From Spirosoma utsteinense (lineage in GTDB: Bacteria > Bacteroidota > Bacteroidia > Cytophagales > Spirosomataceae), in contig NZ_VFIA01000001.1 in assembly GCF_014282275.1 (NCBI RefSeq), forward strand, positions 1-64,000: a stretch of DNA of 64,000 bases, given 5' to 3'. The notes below the pieces were generated by a model. The model worked only from the letters and a program-made list of their open reading frames with translations. It was not told where the DNA came from and did not search any database. Below are positions 1 to 8,900 of the stretch, one piece after another (within the stretch, counting starts at the first letter, position 1; each line of letters begins with the position of its first letter). The translations under genes were made by a program, and so were the position numbers.

Positions 1-258
1 GCATAGGTCTTCTTCCTCGGCGGACCGGTAGGGTAGCCCTCTCTGGTTGACTACTGGCAAAAGACAAAATCCCGGAATATTACCAGCCCACAAACCTAAA
101 GGGCGGACCGGCGACCCTTCGCGTCTGGTATGCGTCAGCCCTTGGTTGCGTTTGGTATGCGTCAGCCCCTGTTCACGTCTATTACGGCGTCAGCCGGGGC
201 TAACTCATATCAGACGCGAACAGGGGCTGACGCGTGACAGACGCGAAGGGTCGCGTCT
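1..258. repeat. Intergenic tandem and inverted repeat cluster
   Basis: No gene is supported here. Three consecutive 27-bp units lie at 121-147, 148-174 and 175-201; the first two share the 16-mer TGGTATGCGTCAGCCC and the third is diverged. They are followed by inverted copies: 111-127 is a perfect 17-bp reverse complement of 238-254, and 159-174 a perfect 16-bp reverse complement of 218-233, giving nested stems. The cluster ends at the stop codon of the leftward formaldehyde dehydrogenase-like gene, so it may act as its transcription terminator. An open frame across the repeat (47-328) is repeat translation, not a gene. Confidence 0.75.
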
Positions 259-1452
259 CTACGCCGGGATCATATTGTGTGGGTTGATGACAAATTTTTT
301 GGCAACACCACTGTCGAACTCGGCGTAGCCTTCTGGGGCATCGTCGAGAGAGATTACTTCAACGTTGACCGCTTTGGCAATCTGAATTTTGTCGTACAGG
401 ATCGACATCATCAGTTGCCGGTTGTATTTGATGACCGGCGTCTGGCCCGTAAAGAACGAGTGACTTTTGGCCCAGCCCAGGCCAAACCGGATAGACAGGT
501 TACCCGTCTGGGCAGTCTTCTCTTCGGCACCCGGATCGGCCGTTACATACAGACCCGGAATCCCGATGGCACCACCGGCACGGGCGATCTCCATGAGTGA
601 GTTAAGTACGGCTGCCGGTACTTCTTTCTGTACTTCGCCCCCGTGGCCACGTGCTTCAAAACCCACACAGTCGACGGCGCAGTCTACTTCCGGAACGCCG
701 AGTATCTGAGCGATCTGATCGGCCAGAGAAGCGTCTTCGTTCAGGTCGACCGTTTCGCAGCCGATTGAGCGGGCATGTGCCAGACGCGCCTTGTTCATGT
801 CGCCAACGATGACGACAGCCGCGCCCAGCAGTTGTGACGAAGCGGCAGCCGCCATACCTACCGGACCCGCCCCCGCGACATATACGGTTGTGCCGGGACC
901 AACGCCAGCTTTTACGGCACCATGGAAACCCGTCGGGAATATATCGCTGAGCATGGTCAGGTCACGGATTTTTTCCATAGCCTGGGCCTTATCGGGAAAG
1001 CGCAGCAGGTTAAAATCGGCGTAGGGCACCATAACGTACTCGGCCTGCCCGCCAATCCAGCCGCCCATATCGACATAGCCATAAGCACCACCCGCCCGTG
1101 AGTCGTTCACATTCAGGCAGATACCGGTTTGCTGTTCTTTACAGGTACGGCACCGGCCACAGGCTACGTTGAACGGTACCGAGACCAGGTCCCCTACATT
1201 AAGGAACTCTACATCGGAACCCTTCTCGATAACCTCACCCGTTATTTCATGGCCCAGTACCAAGCCTGCTTCGGCCGTTGTCCGGCCACGTACCATGTGC
1301 TGGTCCGAACCACAGATGTTGGTTGAAACGACTTTCAGTAACACGCCATGATTAATTTTTTTTCCTTTTGGATTAACCAGTTCGGGAAAGTCGATGCTTT
1401 GCACCTCCACTTTTCCCGGCTTAATGTAGACGACACCACGATTGCTGGCCAT
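259..1452 (-). CDS. fdhA: Zinc-dependent dehydrogenase, glutathione-independent formaldehyde dehydrogenase family
   Basis: A 397-residue medium-chain alcohol dehydrogenase of the type that oxidises formaldehyde with NAD+ without glutathione. Seen directly: catalytic zinc ligands C47 and H68-E69 (in ICGSD and LGHEITGEV), the structural zinc set C98/C101/C104/C112, and a Rossmann glycine motif GAGPVGMA near residue 195. The long insert after the first zinc domain (SRAGGAYGYVDMGGWIGGQAEYV) is typical of the FdhA/PFDH subfamily and sets it apart from ordinary alcohol dehydrogenases. Length matches the family (about 390-400). A GlcG-like gene lies 45 bp upstream on the same strand, so the two probably form an operon. 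Substrate is inferred from family; other small aldehydes are possible. Confidence 0.88.
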   Translation of the reverse strand: MASNRGVVYIKPGKVEVQSIDFPELVNPKGKKINHGVLLKVVSTNICGSDQHMVRGRTTAEAGLVLGHEITGEVIEKGSDVEFLNVGDLVSVPFNVACGRCRTCKEQQTGICLNVNDSRAGGAYGYVDMGGWIGGQAEYVMVPYADFNLLRFPDKAQAMEKIRDLTMLSDIFPTGFHGAVKAGVGPGTTVYVAGAGPVGMAAAASSQLLGAAVVIVGDMNKARLAHARSIGCETVDLNEDASLADQIAQILGVPEVDCAVDCVGFEARGHGGEVQKEVPAAVLNSLMEIARAGGAIGIPGLYVTADPGAEEKTAQTGNLSIRFGLGWAKSHSFFTGQTPVIKYNRQLMMSILYDKIQIAKAVNVEVISLDDAPEGYAEFDSGVAKKFVINPHNMIPA

Positions 1453-1497
1453 ATCGATATTTAGTTTAGAGGGTTGACTGTTGACACAGGACGACTA

Positions 1498-1902
1498 TCA
1501 GGCTACGGCGTCGATGCCTGCCTGCGCTACGGTATGGTCATCTTCTACGGTGCTGCCCGATACACCGATGGCACCAATGACTTCGCCACCGCTCAGGATG
1601 GGAATACCACCCGGAAACGTTATCAGGCCATTGTTCGAATGCTCGATGTTGAACAATGGGCCACCGGGCTGCGAAAGCTTCCCCAGTTCACCGGTGGGCA
1701 TATCGAAGAAACGGGCGGTTTTGGCTTTCCGGATAGAGATGTCGAGCGATCCCAGCCATGCCCCGTCCATGCGGGCGAAAGCGGTTAAGTTAGCCCCGGC
1801 GTCGACTACGGCTATGTTCATTTTAAGGCCCAGTTCCTGTGCCTTTTGTTTTGCTGCTTTAACGGCTGTTTCTGCTTGTTCCAGCGTAATTCCCATTTTC
1901 AT
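1498..1902 (-). CDS. GlcG/HbpS-family heme-binding-like protein (DUF336)
   Basis: A 134-residue single-domain protein of the Haem_degrading/GlcG family (PF03928). Family hallmarks visible are [21 protein letters not shown] near residues 28-48, the repeated helix-strand pattern, FPGGIPI, and the GAIGVSGST loop followed by D(D/H)xxxAxAG at the C terminus. The family includes GlcG of glycolate operons and the heme-binding HbpS; biochemical function is not settled. No signal peptide, so cytosolic. It precedes the formaldehyde dehydrogenase-like gene by 45 bp on the same strand, hinting at a role in small-aldehyde or C1/C2 metabolism. Start could be the ATG at 1902 or the one two codons later. Confidence 0.82.
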   Translation of the reverse strand: MKMGITLEQAETAVKAAKQKAQELGLKMNIAVVDAGANLTAFARMDGAWLGSLDISIRKAKTARFFDMPTGELGKLSQPGGPLFNIEHSNNGLITFPGGIPILSGGEVIGAIGVSGSTVEDDHTVAQAGIDAVA

Positions 1903-2202
1903 AACGTCGGTGGTTTAGGGCCGACGGTACAAAGGTTGGCGAATCGATAGACAGACTGTAGCGAAATAGTCTCAATAACTTACGCTAAAGTCTTAACTTA
2001 TTGTAGGGGATTGAGTGGTAAGTAATTGTTAGTGAGAGAATAACGGTATTTTTGGCGACCGTTCATTGCAGAACGGGGCCTGATCGCCTGCGGTTGCCGG
2101 TCAAAAAAGTGGACTGTCGGGTAGATTAAAACAAGTATTTACCCCCTTGATTGGTAGGTTTGTCGGGCAGTAAAACAGAAGGCTGCCTGTAGCATTCAAC
2201 CT
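1903..2202. other. Divergent intergenic region with possible promoter
   Basis: Three hundred bases between the leftward GlcG-like gene and the rightward small secreted protein gene. TAGGTTTG at 2155-2162 fits the Bacteroidota -7 consensus TAnnTTTG and sits 40 bp before the ATG at 2203, but no TTG lies at the expected -33 distance. No RNA gene or strong hairpin is visible. Confidence 0.35.
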
Positions 2203-2544
2203 ATGGTCCGTTCCCTTATTTCTGGCGTAGTCGTAGCTACGCTTATTATGTCGGCTGCCGGTACCCAGCCCCTGGCCATCCGGCAGGAAGACAAGACCAT
2301 CAGTGTGGTCAACAAAACCGATTTCGATATCGACGCCATCTACCTGTCTGACGTAGATGCGGAGTTGTGGGGAGAGAATATCCTTGACGACGAAGAGGTA
2401 CTGAAGCCGGGCGAACAGGTTGAGGTGGCCATCGAATGTGGTCGCTGGGATGTCCGGGTCGTAGCACCGACCGATTCGGCATGTGTGCTAGAAGATGTCG
2501 ATATTTGTGAAAGCAATACCTGGACAATACTGGCCGATTGCTGA
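2203..2544 (+). CDS. Small secreted protein of unknown function
   Basis: A 113-residue protein with a clear N-terminal signal peptide (LISGVVVATLIMSAAG, residues 5-20, cleavage probably near AAGT). The mature part is acidic and contains KPGEQVEVAIECGRWDVRVV and several cysteines (in IECGR, SACVLEDVDIC and the final ADC), which could form disulfides outside the cytoplasm. The layout (charged beta-strand protein with conserved GEQ turn) resembles small periplasmic beta-sandwich proteins, but I recognise no family. The VF530 gene follows 32 bp downstream on the same strand and may be co-transcribed. Confidence 0.65.
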   Translation: MVRSLISGVVVATLIMSAAGTQPLAIRQEDKTISVVNKTDFDIDAIYLSDVDAELWGENILDDEEVLKPGEQVEVAIECGRWDVRVVAPTDSACVLEDVDICESNTWTILADC

Positions 2545-2576
2545 ACCAGCCTGTATCCATCAAGTAGAATCAGATT

Positions 2577-2798
2577 ATGAATACCGAACAGCCAAACAAT
2601 CCCCTGCATGGCAAAAAGCTGGAAACGATCCTGCTGTATTTAGTGGATAATTACGGCTGGGACGAACTGGGGGATCGCATTCCTGTCAACTGCTTTCGCC
2701 ACGATCCCAGTATCAAATCGAGTCTGGTATTTTTGCGGAAGACTCCCTGGGCCCGTCAAAAAGTGGAAGAACTGTACCTGAAGGCAATAGGTATGTAA
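2577..2798 (+). CDS. VF530-family DNA-binding protein (DUF2132)
   Basis: A 73-residue protein matching the VF530/DUF2132 family almost end to end: [31 protein letters not shown], and the signature [21 protein letters not shown]. The family is small, conserved across many bacteria, folds as a compact helical bundle with a DNA-binding-like surface and has no proven physiological role. Full length. Follows the secreted-protein gene by 32 bp. Confidence 0.9.
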   Translation: MNTEQPNNPLHGKKLETILLYLVDNYGWDELGDRIPVNCFRHDPSIKSSLVFLRKTPWARQKVEELYLKAIGM

Positions 2799-2863
2799 AA
2801 GATTTCCCATTTTTGCCGTTTACTATGTAGTAGCTGTCTTTGTTGACCAAATCGATTTATTCC

Positions 2864-3364
2864 ATGAAAAGGGCACACCTGATTTTTGTTTTTAGTTTGT
2901 TGGCAAGTGTTACCAGCTATGGTCAGTATGGCGGTCAATACGGTGGGGGTATGGGTGGCAGGCAGGGTATGGGCGGAGGTCAGTTCAGCCAGCCATCAGG
3001 CGGAAGCCGGTCATCGGCGTTCAGTAACATGCCCGGCGTACTGGCCGAGCGCGAAACCAAATGGCTCCGCGACAGCCTGTCGCTGACAAAAGAACAGACG
3101 AAATCTGTCAAAAAAGTTAATAATGAGTTTGCTAAGCAGCAGCAGGAGGCCATCAAGGACATCGTTGGCACAAGCACCGAGCGCCCTTCGCCCCAAACGA
3201 TGGATCAAATTCGGGAAACGATGCTGATGATCAATGAAGAGAAGGAAGATAATCTAAAGCCGATCCTGACTCCTGAGCAGTGGAAGCTGTACAAGAGCAA
3301 AAAAGAGAGTATGCGGAAAAGTACGGGTGGTTTTCAGCCAAAAGTGGCTACCAAAGTACCCTGA
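2864..3364 (+). CDS. Secreted glycine/glutamine-rich protein with Spy-like helical region
   Basis: A protein of 166 residues if started at ATG 2864 (MKRAHLIFVFSLLASVTSYG), which gives a clean signal peptide; an earlier in-frame TTG at 2840 adds eight residues and spoils it. After the signal comes a low-complexity stretch of QYGGQYGGGMGGRQGMGGGQ type (about residues 21-45), then a helical region with SLTKEQTKSVKKVNNEF and ILTPEQWKLYKSKKESM. Two LT-x-EQ motifs of this kind are seen in periplasmic Spy/CpxP-like or zinc-resistance-associated proteins, so a periplasmic chaperone or stress role is possible but not shown. Ends 17 bp from the convergent neighbour. Confidence 0.68.
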   Translation: MKRAHLIFVFSLLASVTSYGQYGGQYGGGMGGRQGMGGGQFSQPSGGSRSSAFSNMPGVLAERETKWLRDSLSLTKEQTKSVKKVNNEFAKQQQEAIKDIVGTSTERPSPQTMDQIRETMLMINEEKEDNLKPILTPEQWKLYKSKKESMRKSTGGFQPKVATKVP

Positions 3365-3381
3365 GTGCTAAGGGAGGCAGG

Positions 3382-4026
3382 CTAGGGGGCCAGCCAGGTT
3401 ACCTTGCGGTCCGGCTCATATTGAAACAAAGCCCGTCTCTGTCCGCCCCGACCCAGGTGTAGGTAGTCCATTGCCAATACCCGGCACTCGATAACGGCAA
3501 AGTTCTTGCGACCTGCTTCGCTGTCGGCCTCAGTAGGCAGGTCTTCGCCCAGAGCGACCGGGAATCCCGGATAGGGGGTAGGCTGCTCACTGCCGGGTGT
3601 TTGCTCGGAGAGGTAGGTCTTGCGGCTACCCACCCATAATTTCTGCCAATGCTCATCGGCGGTATGATCGTCTGTGTGAAGCCGGGTTTCGGCCGTCAGG
3701 CGAAGCTGGACCTGGCTGTTTTCATCCCAGAAGACCAGCATCACCGTAGGAAAGGCTTCGAGCTGCATCACTTTCTCCGCGCGCACATCGGTATGGAACC
3801 AGATATAGCGACGGACCTCATCGACTTGCCGGAGTACGACCATACGGGCATCGGCCCCACTGGCAGTGTTGGTCGCAACGGTCATGGTCTTGAATCCGGA
3901 TCGTTCTGTCTGCTCTTTCTCCTGCTTCGTGGCCAGAACAAGTTGTCGCCAGTTATCATGTTCAAGATCAGATAAATTTGGCGATGTACTAGTTGCCTGA
4001 ATGGCTGGTGTTGGAGGCTGACTCAT
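3382..4026 (-). CDS. Pyridoxamine 5'-phosphate oxidase family FMN-binding protein
   Basis: A 214-residue split-barrel flavoprotein. Recognisable parts are the N-terminal helix (LEHDNWRQLVLATKQ), MTVATNTASGADARMVVLRQVDE, which is the FMN phosphate-binding strand pair, YIWFHTDVRAEKVMQLEAFPTVMLVFWDEN, and the C-terminal ECRVLAMDYLHL...RRALFQYE. This organisation is that of the Alr4036-type PNPOx-like proteins rather than true PdxH, so the substrate is unknown. The start codon at 4026 lies near the rightward SRAP gene (true start 4139), implying a short divergent promoter region. Cytosolic. Confidence 0.83.
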   Translation of the reverse strand: MSQPPTPAIQATSTSPNLSDLEHDNWRQLVLATKQEKEQTERSGFKTMTVATNTASGADARMVVLRQVDEVRRYIWFHTDVRAEKVMQLEAFPTVMLVFWDENSQVQLRLTAETRLHTDDHTADEHWQKLWVGSRKTYLSEQTPGSEQPTPYPGFPVALGEDLPTEADSEAGRKNFAVIECRVLAMDYLHLGRGGQRRALFQYEPDRKVTWLAP

Positions 4027-4138
4027 GAATAAACAAGAAAAAATGGGCGAAAGAAGGTCGCTTTGGATAACCGGATGGTTAATTCAATTGTTCAGTATTC
4101 ATAGGTTTCACTTCCTTTCGCCCTTACTTTCAGCCGCT

Positions 4139-4882
4139 ATGTGCTACCATAAATCACTCGATGTACCCGCCGTTGAACTCGAAGCCCGCTATGAAGCAGC
4201 TTTGCCACCGGATGAAGCGTACCAGCCTGTTTATCACGCGAATGCCTACAATTACCCGGCATGGCCTATTGTAACCCGGCAGGAACCGGGCAAGCTGCAA
4301 CTGCTTCACTGGGGCCTTATTCCGCGTTGGGCTAAAACCCGGGAGAGTGCAGTCGATATTCGGTCCAAAACGATCAACGCCCGCTCCGAAACGATCTACG
4401 AAAAACCATCGTATCGTACAGCCGCTCAGAAAGGGCAGCGTTGCCTCATTCCGGTAACGGGTTTTTATGAGTGGCATACGCTGGGAAGTAAGAAATTTCC
4501 TTTTTACATCAATACCACCGACCAGAAGATCGTCTCTATCGCTGGCTTATGGGACGAGTGGCCCGACCCTGACACAGGTGAACTCATCACGACCTATACG
4601 CTGCTGACGACCGAGGCCAATCCGCTGGTGGCCGCTATTCATAACACCAAAAAACGCATGCCCTGTGTGCTTACTGCCGATGCTGAGCACGCCTGGCTGC
4701 ATGACGAACTGAGCGAAACCGACGCGCTGGCGCTGTTGGCTGAGTCATATCCCGCCGACCGAATGCACAGCTATAGTATCAGCAAACGCATCACGTCGAG
4801 AACAGACCCTAGTGACGTACCGGAAGTGCTGGCCCCCGCTACCTATCCAGAGCTAAGCAAAAATCCTCAGTTATTTGCTTAA
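4139..4882 (+). CDS. SOS response-associated peptidase (SRAP/HMCES family)
   Basis: A 247-residue SRAP protein (YedK/HMCES family), which caps abasic sites in single-stranded DNA by forming a thiazolidine link with its N-terminal cysteine. The start is fixed at ATG 4139 because the catalytic Cys must be residue 2 after Met removal (MCYHKSL); the frame is open further upstream, but that extension would abolish activity. Other active-site signatures are present: KTINARSETI (Asn), TGFYEWH (Glu) and the His-containing AAIHNTKKRMPCVL. Length is normal. Stands alone between a divergent PNPOx-like gene and an outer-membrane protein gene; no LexA box was identified. Confidence 0.9.
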   Translation: MCYHKSLDVPAVELEARYEAALPPDEAYQPVYHANAYNYPAWPIVTRQEPGKLQLLHWGLIPRWAKTRESAVDIRSKTINARSETIYEKPSYRTAAQKGQRCLIPVTGFYEWHTLGSKKFPFYINTTDQKIVSIAGLWDEWPDPDTGELITTYTLLTTEANPLVAAIHNTKKRMPCVLTADAEHAWLHDELSETDALALLAESYPADRMHSYSISKRITSRTDPSDVPEVLAPATYPELSKNPQLFA

Positions 4883-5047
4883 GTAATGGCTCCCGTTTGT
4901 CATACAGGCACGCCGTTTGTGTAGAATTCGAAGTTGGAGCCCATTTTAAGCGGATTTTTGGTGCTCTCAATTGTCTTTTTCCGCGAACAAACTGCTTCAT
5001 TGCCTGTTTACAACGGGCGACATTGGTGTCGCTCTGCATCCTGATTT

Positions 5048-7708
5048 ATGAAAAATACGTTACCCTTTTTGCTAGCCGGTACATTCATGCTGACTGCCTG
5101 CGACCTGGCCCTTGCGCAGGTTCCCGCTGTGCCTGCTGGAGACAACCAACGGCCAGCTGTAGCAATACCCGGCACAGCTACCGATGACACTCCACGCGGC
5201 AACGCCAAACTCACCGGTGTCGTCGTCGATTCGACCACCGGGAAGCCGGTCGAGTTTGCCAGTATTGCGCTCATCAACGCACAAACTAAAAAACCGATCG
5301 ATGGAACCGTGGCCGATGATAAAGGCCAGTTTACGCTGAATAAATTACCGCAGGGTGAATTTCAGGTGCTGATCTCCTTCGTTGGTTACCGGAATAAAAC
5401 GGTGTCAAGCGTTAAACTCGACCGGCGGGGCGACGTAGCGCTGGGTACCGTCAAGCTCGCGCCCGACGTGCGCACCCTCAACGAAGTTCAGGTTGTTGGT
5501 CAGCAGGCGCTGGTTGAAGAAAAAGTAGACCGCATTGTGTATAACGCCGATAAAGATGTGACGGCCAAAGGGGGCGACGCCACTGATATCATGCGGAAGG
5601 TACCCCTGTTGTCGGTCGATCTGGATGGGAACGTCAGCCTGCGTGGCAGTAGCAACGTGCGGGTGCTGATCAACAACAAACCGAGTACGATTGTGGCCAG
5701 CAGCGTTGCCGATGCGTTGAAGCAGATTCCTGCCGACATGATCAAAACGGTGGAGGTGATCACCTCGCCTTCGGCCAAGTACGACGCAGAAGGATCGGCG
5801 GGCATCATCAACATCATCACCAAGAAAACCACCTTGCAGGGTTTCACCCTCAACGTTGATTCGGGTGTGGGTAACCGGGGCAGTAACCTCGGCCTGAATG
5901 GTAACCTCCGGACGGGGAAAATGGGCTTCAGCCTCAGTGGTTACGGACGGGCCAATTACAATGTCCGGGGTGCCTTCGCCAACACCCAGCAGATTTTTGG
6001 CAGCAATGGTACGACAACGACCGAGCAGTCGGCCAGTACCCGCAATCAGGGCGTATTCGGTCAGTATACACTCGGCTGGGATTACGACATTTCGAAGAAC
6101 AGCGCCATTACCGCGAGCCTCCGCTACGGTGCCCGTAACAACACCGTCTTTCAGGATAACTTCCTGACAAAAACGAGTGGGCTTTATTTCCCGGTCTACA
6201 ACGCCCGTAATGTAAAAACGGATGATCTGTCGGGCACGGTCGATGCCAACGTCGACTATACCCGCACGTTCGCCAAGCCGCAGCAGGAGATGAGCATCTC
6301 GGCGCAATACAGCCGGAACAACCGGAACAATAATTTTATTGCCGACATTCTCAGCGCGACTGATTTCTCGACCATTGCTTCCCGTCAGCAGAACCTGAAC
6401 GACAGCTACAACCAGGAGTCGACGTTCCAGGCCGATTATCAGACGCCGATTGGTAAGAACCAGCTGATCGAATTTGGTGGTAAAGGAATCTACCGTCAGG
6501 TGGAAAGCAGTTTCCGCTACAACTTCGCCACCGGCCCCAACGCTGGATTTCAGATGGATGAAAACCGGCCGGGGAATACGCTGAACTACGATCAGACGAT
6601 CGGGGCGGGGTATGTATCGTATACGATTACGACCAAAAGCAAGTTTACCATCAAGGCTGGTACGCGGTATGAATTTACCAGTATCAACGCCAATTATTCG
6701 CGTACGCAGGCCGGTGAGCAGGGTGCGGCAGCTGGCGAGGATTTAGGTATCCCAAGCTACAGTAACCTGGTGCCGAGCATCAATATTTCGAAGGCGCTGA
6801 AAGGAGGCAAAACCATTAAGCTGGCCTATAACCGCCGGTTGCAGCGGCCGGGGATTCAGTTCCTGAACCCGAACATCAACAACTCGAACCCTACTAATAT
6901 CACCCAGGGCAACCCGTTGCTGTCGCCTGAGTTGACCGACAATTTCGAGCTAAGCAACAGCGCTTATATCAAAAATGTGTACCTGAACGCTACTCTTTTC
7001 TACCGGCGCACGAACAACGAAATCACCAGTGTACGCGATACGAATACAACGAGTCTCGGCGAAGTAGCTAACCCTACCTTACCCCAGCCTATCCGGACAA
7101 CCTACCTGAATATTGGTCGGCAGGAAGCCTATGGTATCAACCTGTTCGGTAATGCAACCCTGTTTTCGAAGTGGCAGATTGGTGGGGGCTTCGATGCCTA
7201 TTACGCTTCGCTGACCAACAACAGCACACAGGCAATTTACCGCGCTTCGAATGCTGGCTGGGTCGTTACGGGACGGTTTTTTACGAGCCTGAACATCAAA
7301 AATGGCTGGGGTCTTCAGGGATTCGGCTTTATCCGGGGCAAGCAGATCCAACTACAGGGGTATCAGGGCGGGTTTGCGTTCTATAGCCTTGGCATGAAGA
7401 AAGACATGAAGAACAAACGGGGCAGCTTTGGTATTGCGGCCGAAAATTTCTTCAATCACCCCTTCACGGTGCGCTCCGAATCATCGTCGCCCATCTTCGC
7501 TCAGAACAGTACGACGAGTTTGTACAATGCAGGCATACGGGCAAACTTCAGCTATAAGTTTGGGAAGCTGAGCTTCGACCAGCCGCAACGCAAGCGGGGT
7601 CGCTCGGTTGAAAATGACGATGTGAAAGGGGGTGAGGGAGGAGAAGGTGGCGGTCAGCAACCTGCCGCCCAGCCCGCACAGGGTGGCGGTGGCCGTCGCC
7701 CCAAATAG
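5048..7708 (+). CDS. TonB-dependent-receptor-like outer-membrane beta-barrel protein
   Basis: An 886-residue outer-membrane protein. In order: signal peptide (residues 1-23, ...LALAQ), carboxypeptidase-regulatory-like domain about 55-140 (KLTGVVVDSTTGKPVEFASI ... VLISFVGYRNKT), a TonB plug about 145-255 (RKVPLLSVDLDGNVSLRGSSNVRVLINNKP, IKTVEVITSPSAKYDAEGSAGIINI), then a long beta-barrel of the outer-membrane protein beta-barrel family 3 (PF14905) type. The C terminus is an odd 40-residue Gly/Gln/Pro tail (GGEGGEGGGQQPAAQPAQGGGGRRPK), outside any barrel strand. Probably imports a siderophore, peptide or glycan fragment; no SusD partner is adjacent, so the substrate is open. Followed by a strong hairpin terminator. 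Confidence 0.87.
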   Translation: MKNTLPFLLAGTFMLTACDLALAQVPAVPAGDNQRPAVAIPGTATDDTPRGNAKLTGVVVDSTTGKPVEFASIALINAQTKKPIDGTVADDKGQFTLNKLPQGEFQVLISFVGYRNKTVSSVKLDRRGDVALGTVKLAPDVRTLNEVQVVGQQALVEEKVDRIVYNADKDVTAKGGDATDIMRKVPLLSVDLDGNVSLRGSSNVRVLINNKPSTIVASSVADALKQIPADMIKTVEVITSPSAKYDAEGSAGIINIITKKTTLQGFTLNVDSGVGNRGSNLGLNGNLRTGKMGFSLSGYGRANYNVRGAFANTQQIFGSNGTTTTEQSASTRNQGVFGQYTLGWDYDISKNSAITASLRYGARNNTVFQDNFLTKTSGLYFPVYNARNVKTDDLSGTVDANVDYTRTFAKPQQEMSISAQYSRNNRNNNFIADILSATDFSTIASRQQNLNDSYNQESTFQADYQTPIGKNQLIEFGGKGIYRQVESSFRYNFATGPNAGFQMDENRPGNTLNYDQTIGAGYVSYTITTKSKFTIKAGTRYEFTSINANYSRTQAGEQGAAAGEDLGIPSYSNLVPSINISKALKGGKTIKLAYNRRLQRPGIQFLNPNINNSNPTNITQGNPLLSPELTDNFELSNSAYIKNVYLNATLFYRRTNNEITSVRDTNTTSLGEVANPTLPQPIRTTYLNIGRQEAYGINLFGNATLFSKWQIGGGFDAYYASLTNNSTQAIYRASNAGWVVTGRFFTSLNIKNGWGLQGFGFIRGKQIQLQGYQGGFAFYSLGMKKDMKNKRGSFGIAAENFFNHPFTVRSESSSPIFAQNSTTSLYNAGIRANFSYKFGKLSFDQPQRKRGRSVENDDVKGGEGGEGGGQQPAAQPAQGGGGRRPK

Positions 7709-7729
7709 CCCAGACACATCACAAGAAAC

Positions 7730-7779
7730 GGCAAAGCGGCCGCAAAACTGGGTTAAACCTGTTTTGCGGCCGCTTTGCC
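7730..7779 (+). terminator. Hairpin terminator after the outer-membrane protein gene
   Basis: Perfect 19-bp inverted repeat, 7730-7748 against 7761-7779 (GGCAAAGCGGCCGCAAAAC and its complement), 12-nt loop, followed by ATTTGTT. It starts 21 bp after the stop codon at 7708. Confidence 0.75.
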
Positions 7780-7923
7780 ATTTGTTATAGCCCTGAAACC
7801 TGCTAAATCACCTCATGAGGCCAACCTGGCAGGTCTGTCAGCTATTTTTTACTGCTGAGAACCCGTTCTGCATCAGGGGCAACCGATAGTGCGCTCGTTA
7901 ACTGATGTGAATTCGGGTTTAGA

Positions 7924-8113
7924 TTTGGCCTGTAGGGCCTTCACAGCGTAGCGTCGCCAGTGCGGTAGAAAAAGGAGCCATTTTTAGGAAACATGTGCCG
8001 TCAGGTACATAACCGTTATGTACCTGACGGCACATGGACGCTGCTGAAATCAAATTGTCCTACCGCTCCGGCGACCTACCAACGCTGCGCTGTAAAGGCC
8101 CTAACGGGCCAAA
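7924..8113. repeat. Nested palindromic intergenic element
   Basis: Inner perfect palindrome with 22-bp arms, 7992-8013 against 8015-8036 (CATGTGCCGTCAGGTACATAAC and complement cut by one base). It is enclosed by an outer imperfect inverted repeat of about 45-54 bp, 7924-7968 against 8060-8113 (TTTGGCC...GCGGTAG pairing with CTACCGC...GGCCAAA). The 440-bp gap 7709-8148 holds only this structure and the terminator at 7730-7779; no gene is supported. It could end transcription from both sides because the flanking genes converge. Confidence 0.7.
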
Positions 8114-8148
8114 ACAAGGGCAGCTTAATCCTCAATTCACGTTAACCA

Positions 8149-8739
8149 TTAAACCAGGTCGAGGAGGAGGCTCTTTTCCCGGGCCTGCTCATTCAGCAAT
8201 TCATTGTAGCTGGCCGCCCGCGCCTGCAGCAGTTCTTCTGCCTGGTGCTTCTGCTGGTCAGCTAACGCCAGAAGCGCTTCCTCCTTATTCGCTAACGCTT
8301 CCAGTGCCAGTCGTTCGGTTTGGTGGCGGGTTTTCATAAGGCGATGAATGCTGTTCTGGAAGGTCAGTAAGCTCTGCTGTTCAATCAGGTGCTTTCTGTC
8401 GAGTTGTTTGATCCGGAATTCGGACTTCAGTTCTTCGGCAACCGGTTCCTGTTGGTCCGTTACAGGCTGGATGTTCTCTTTTTCGGGAAGTGGTGCTTCG
8501 TAACCTGCCTTTGCCGGTTGACAATGCCTGCAGTCGAGGGGGGTGGTCTGAATGACTTTTCCATGCGTCAACGCACGGTCGAGCACCCGCTCGTAGTCTG
8601 GATACGGCCCATCCCAGAAGCCGGTTTTGTTTTGGGTAACCTTACGTTGCATACCCTGACCCTGGCGGCAGTAGGGGCAGGCCGCGCGGTGAATGGTTAT
8701 GCGAAGGGGGCGGAGATAAACGTAGCAGTAGAAACTCAT
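8149..8739 (-). CDS. Putative zinc-ribbon/coiled-coil protein of unknown function
   Basis: A 196-residue protein I do not recognise. The N-terminal third has two CxxC pairs spaced like a zinc ribbon (CPYC near residue 21 and CRHC near residue 70) with a basic, aromatic context. The C-terminal two thirds (about 95-196) is a long Gln/Glu/Leu/Ala-rich helix, strongly predicted-looking coiled coil (RLALEALANKEEALLALADQQKHQAEELLQ). No signal peptide or membrane segment, so presumably cytosolic. It lies alone, downstream (on the same strand) of the nitrate response-regulator gene but 161 bp away. Confidence 0.6.
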   Translation of the reverse strand: MSFYCYVYLRPLRITIHRAACPYCRQGQGMQRKVTQNKTGFWDGPYPDYERVLDRALTHGKVIQTTPLDCRHCQPAKAGYEAPLPEKENIQPVTDQQEPVAEELKSEFRIKQLDRKHLIEQQSLLTFQNSIHRLMKTRHQTERLALEALANKEEALLALADQQKHQAEELLQARAASYNELLNEQAREKSLLLDLV

Positions 8740-8900
8740 TTCAGTTGAGGCAGTGTAATGAAGTAAAGTTCCTCACCTGTGCCTGCTGCACCAAAAGAAG
8801 CAGGTGGAAGCGGGATTTCTGTCCGTTGAATGACGAAATTAAGGCCCCCAGTTCACGAACAGCTGCCTTATTAATTCAATTCCAGCGATTACCAGGTACA

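Noticed and set aside
111..254. Possible CRISPR array
   Set aside because: Repeat units are directly adjacent with no unique spacers and part of the cluster is inverted; no cas genes nearby.
47..328. Open frame at the left edge
   Set aside because: It translates the tandem/inverted repeat cluster and runs into the dehydrogenase gene's 3' end.
5405..6307. 300-codon minus-strand frame within the outer-membrane protein gene
   Set aside because: Histidine/arginine-rich shadow of a clear beta-barrel gene.
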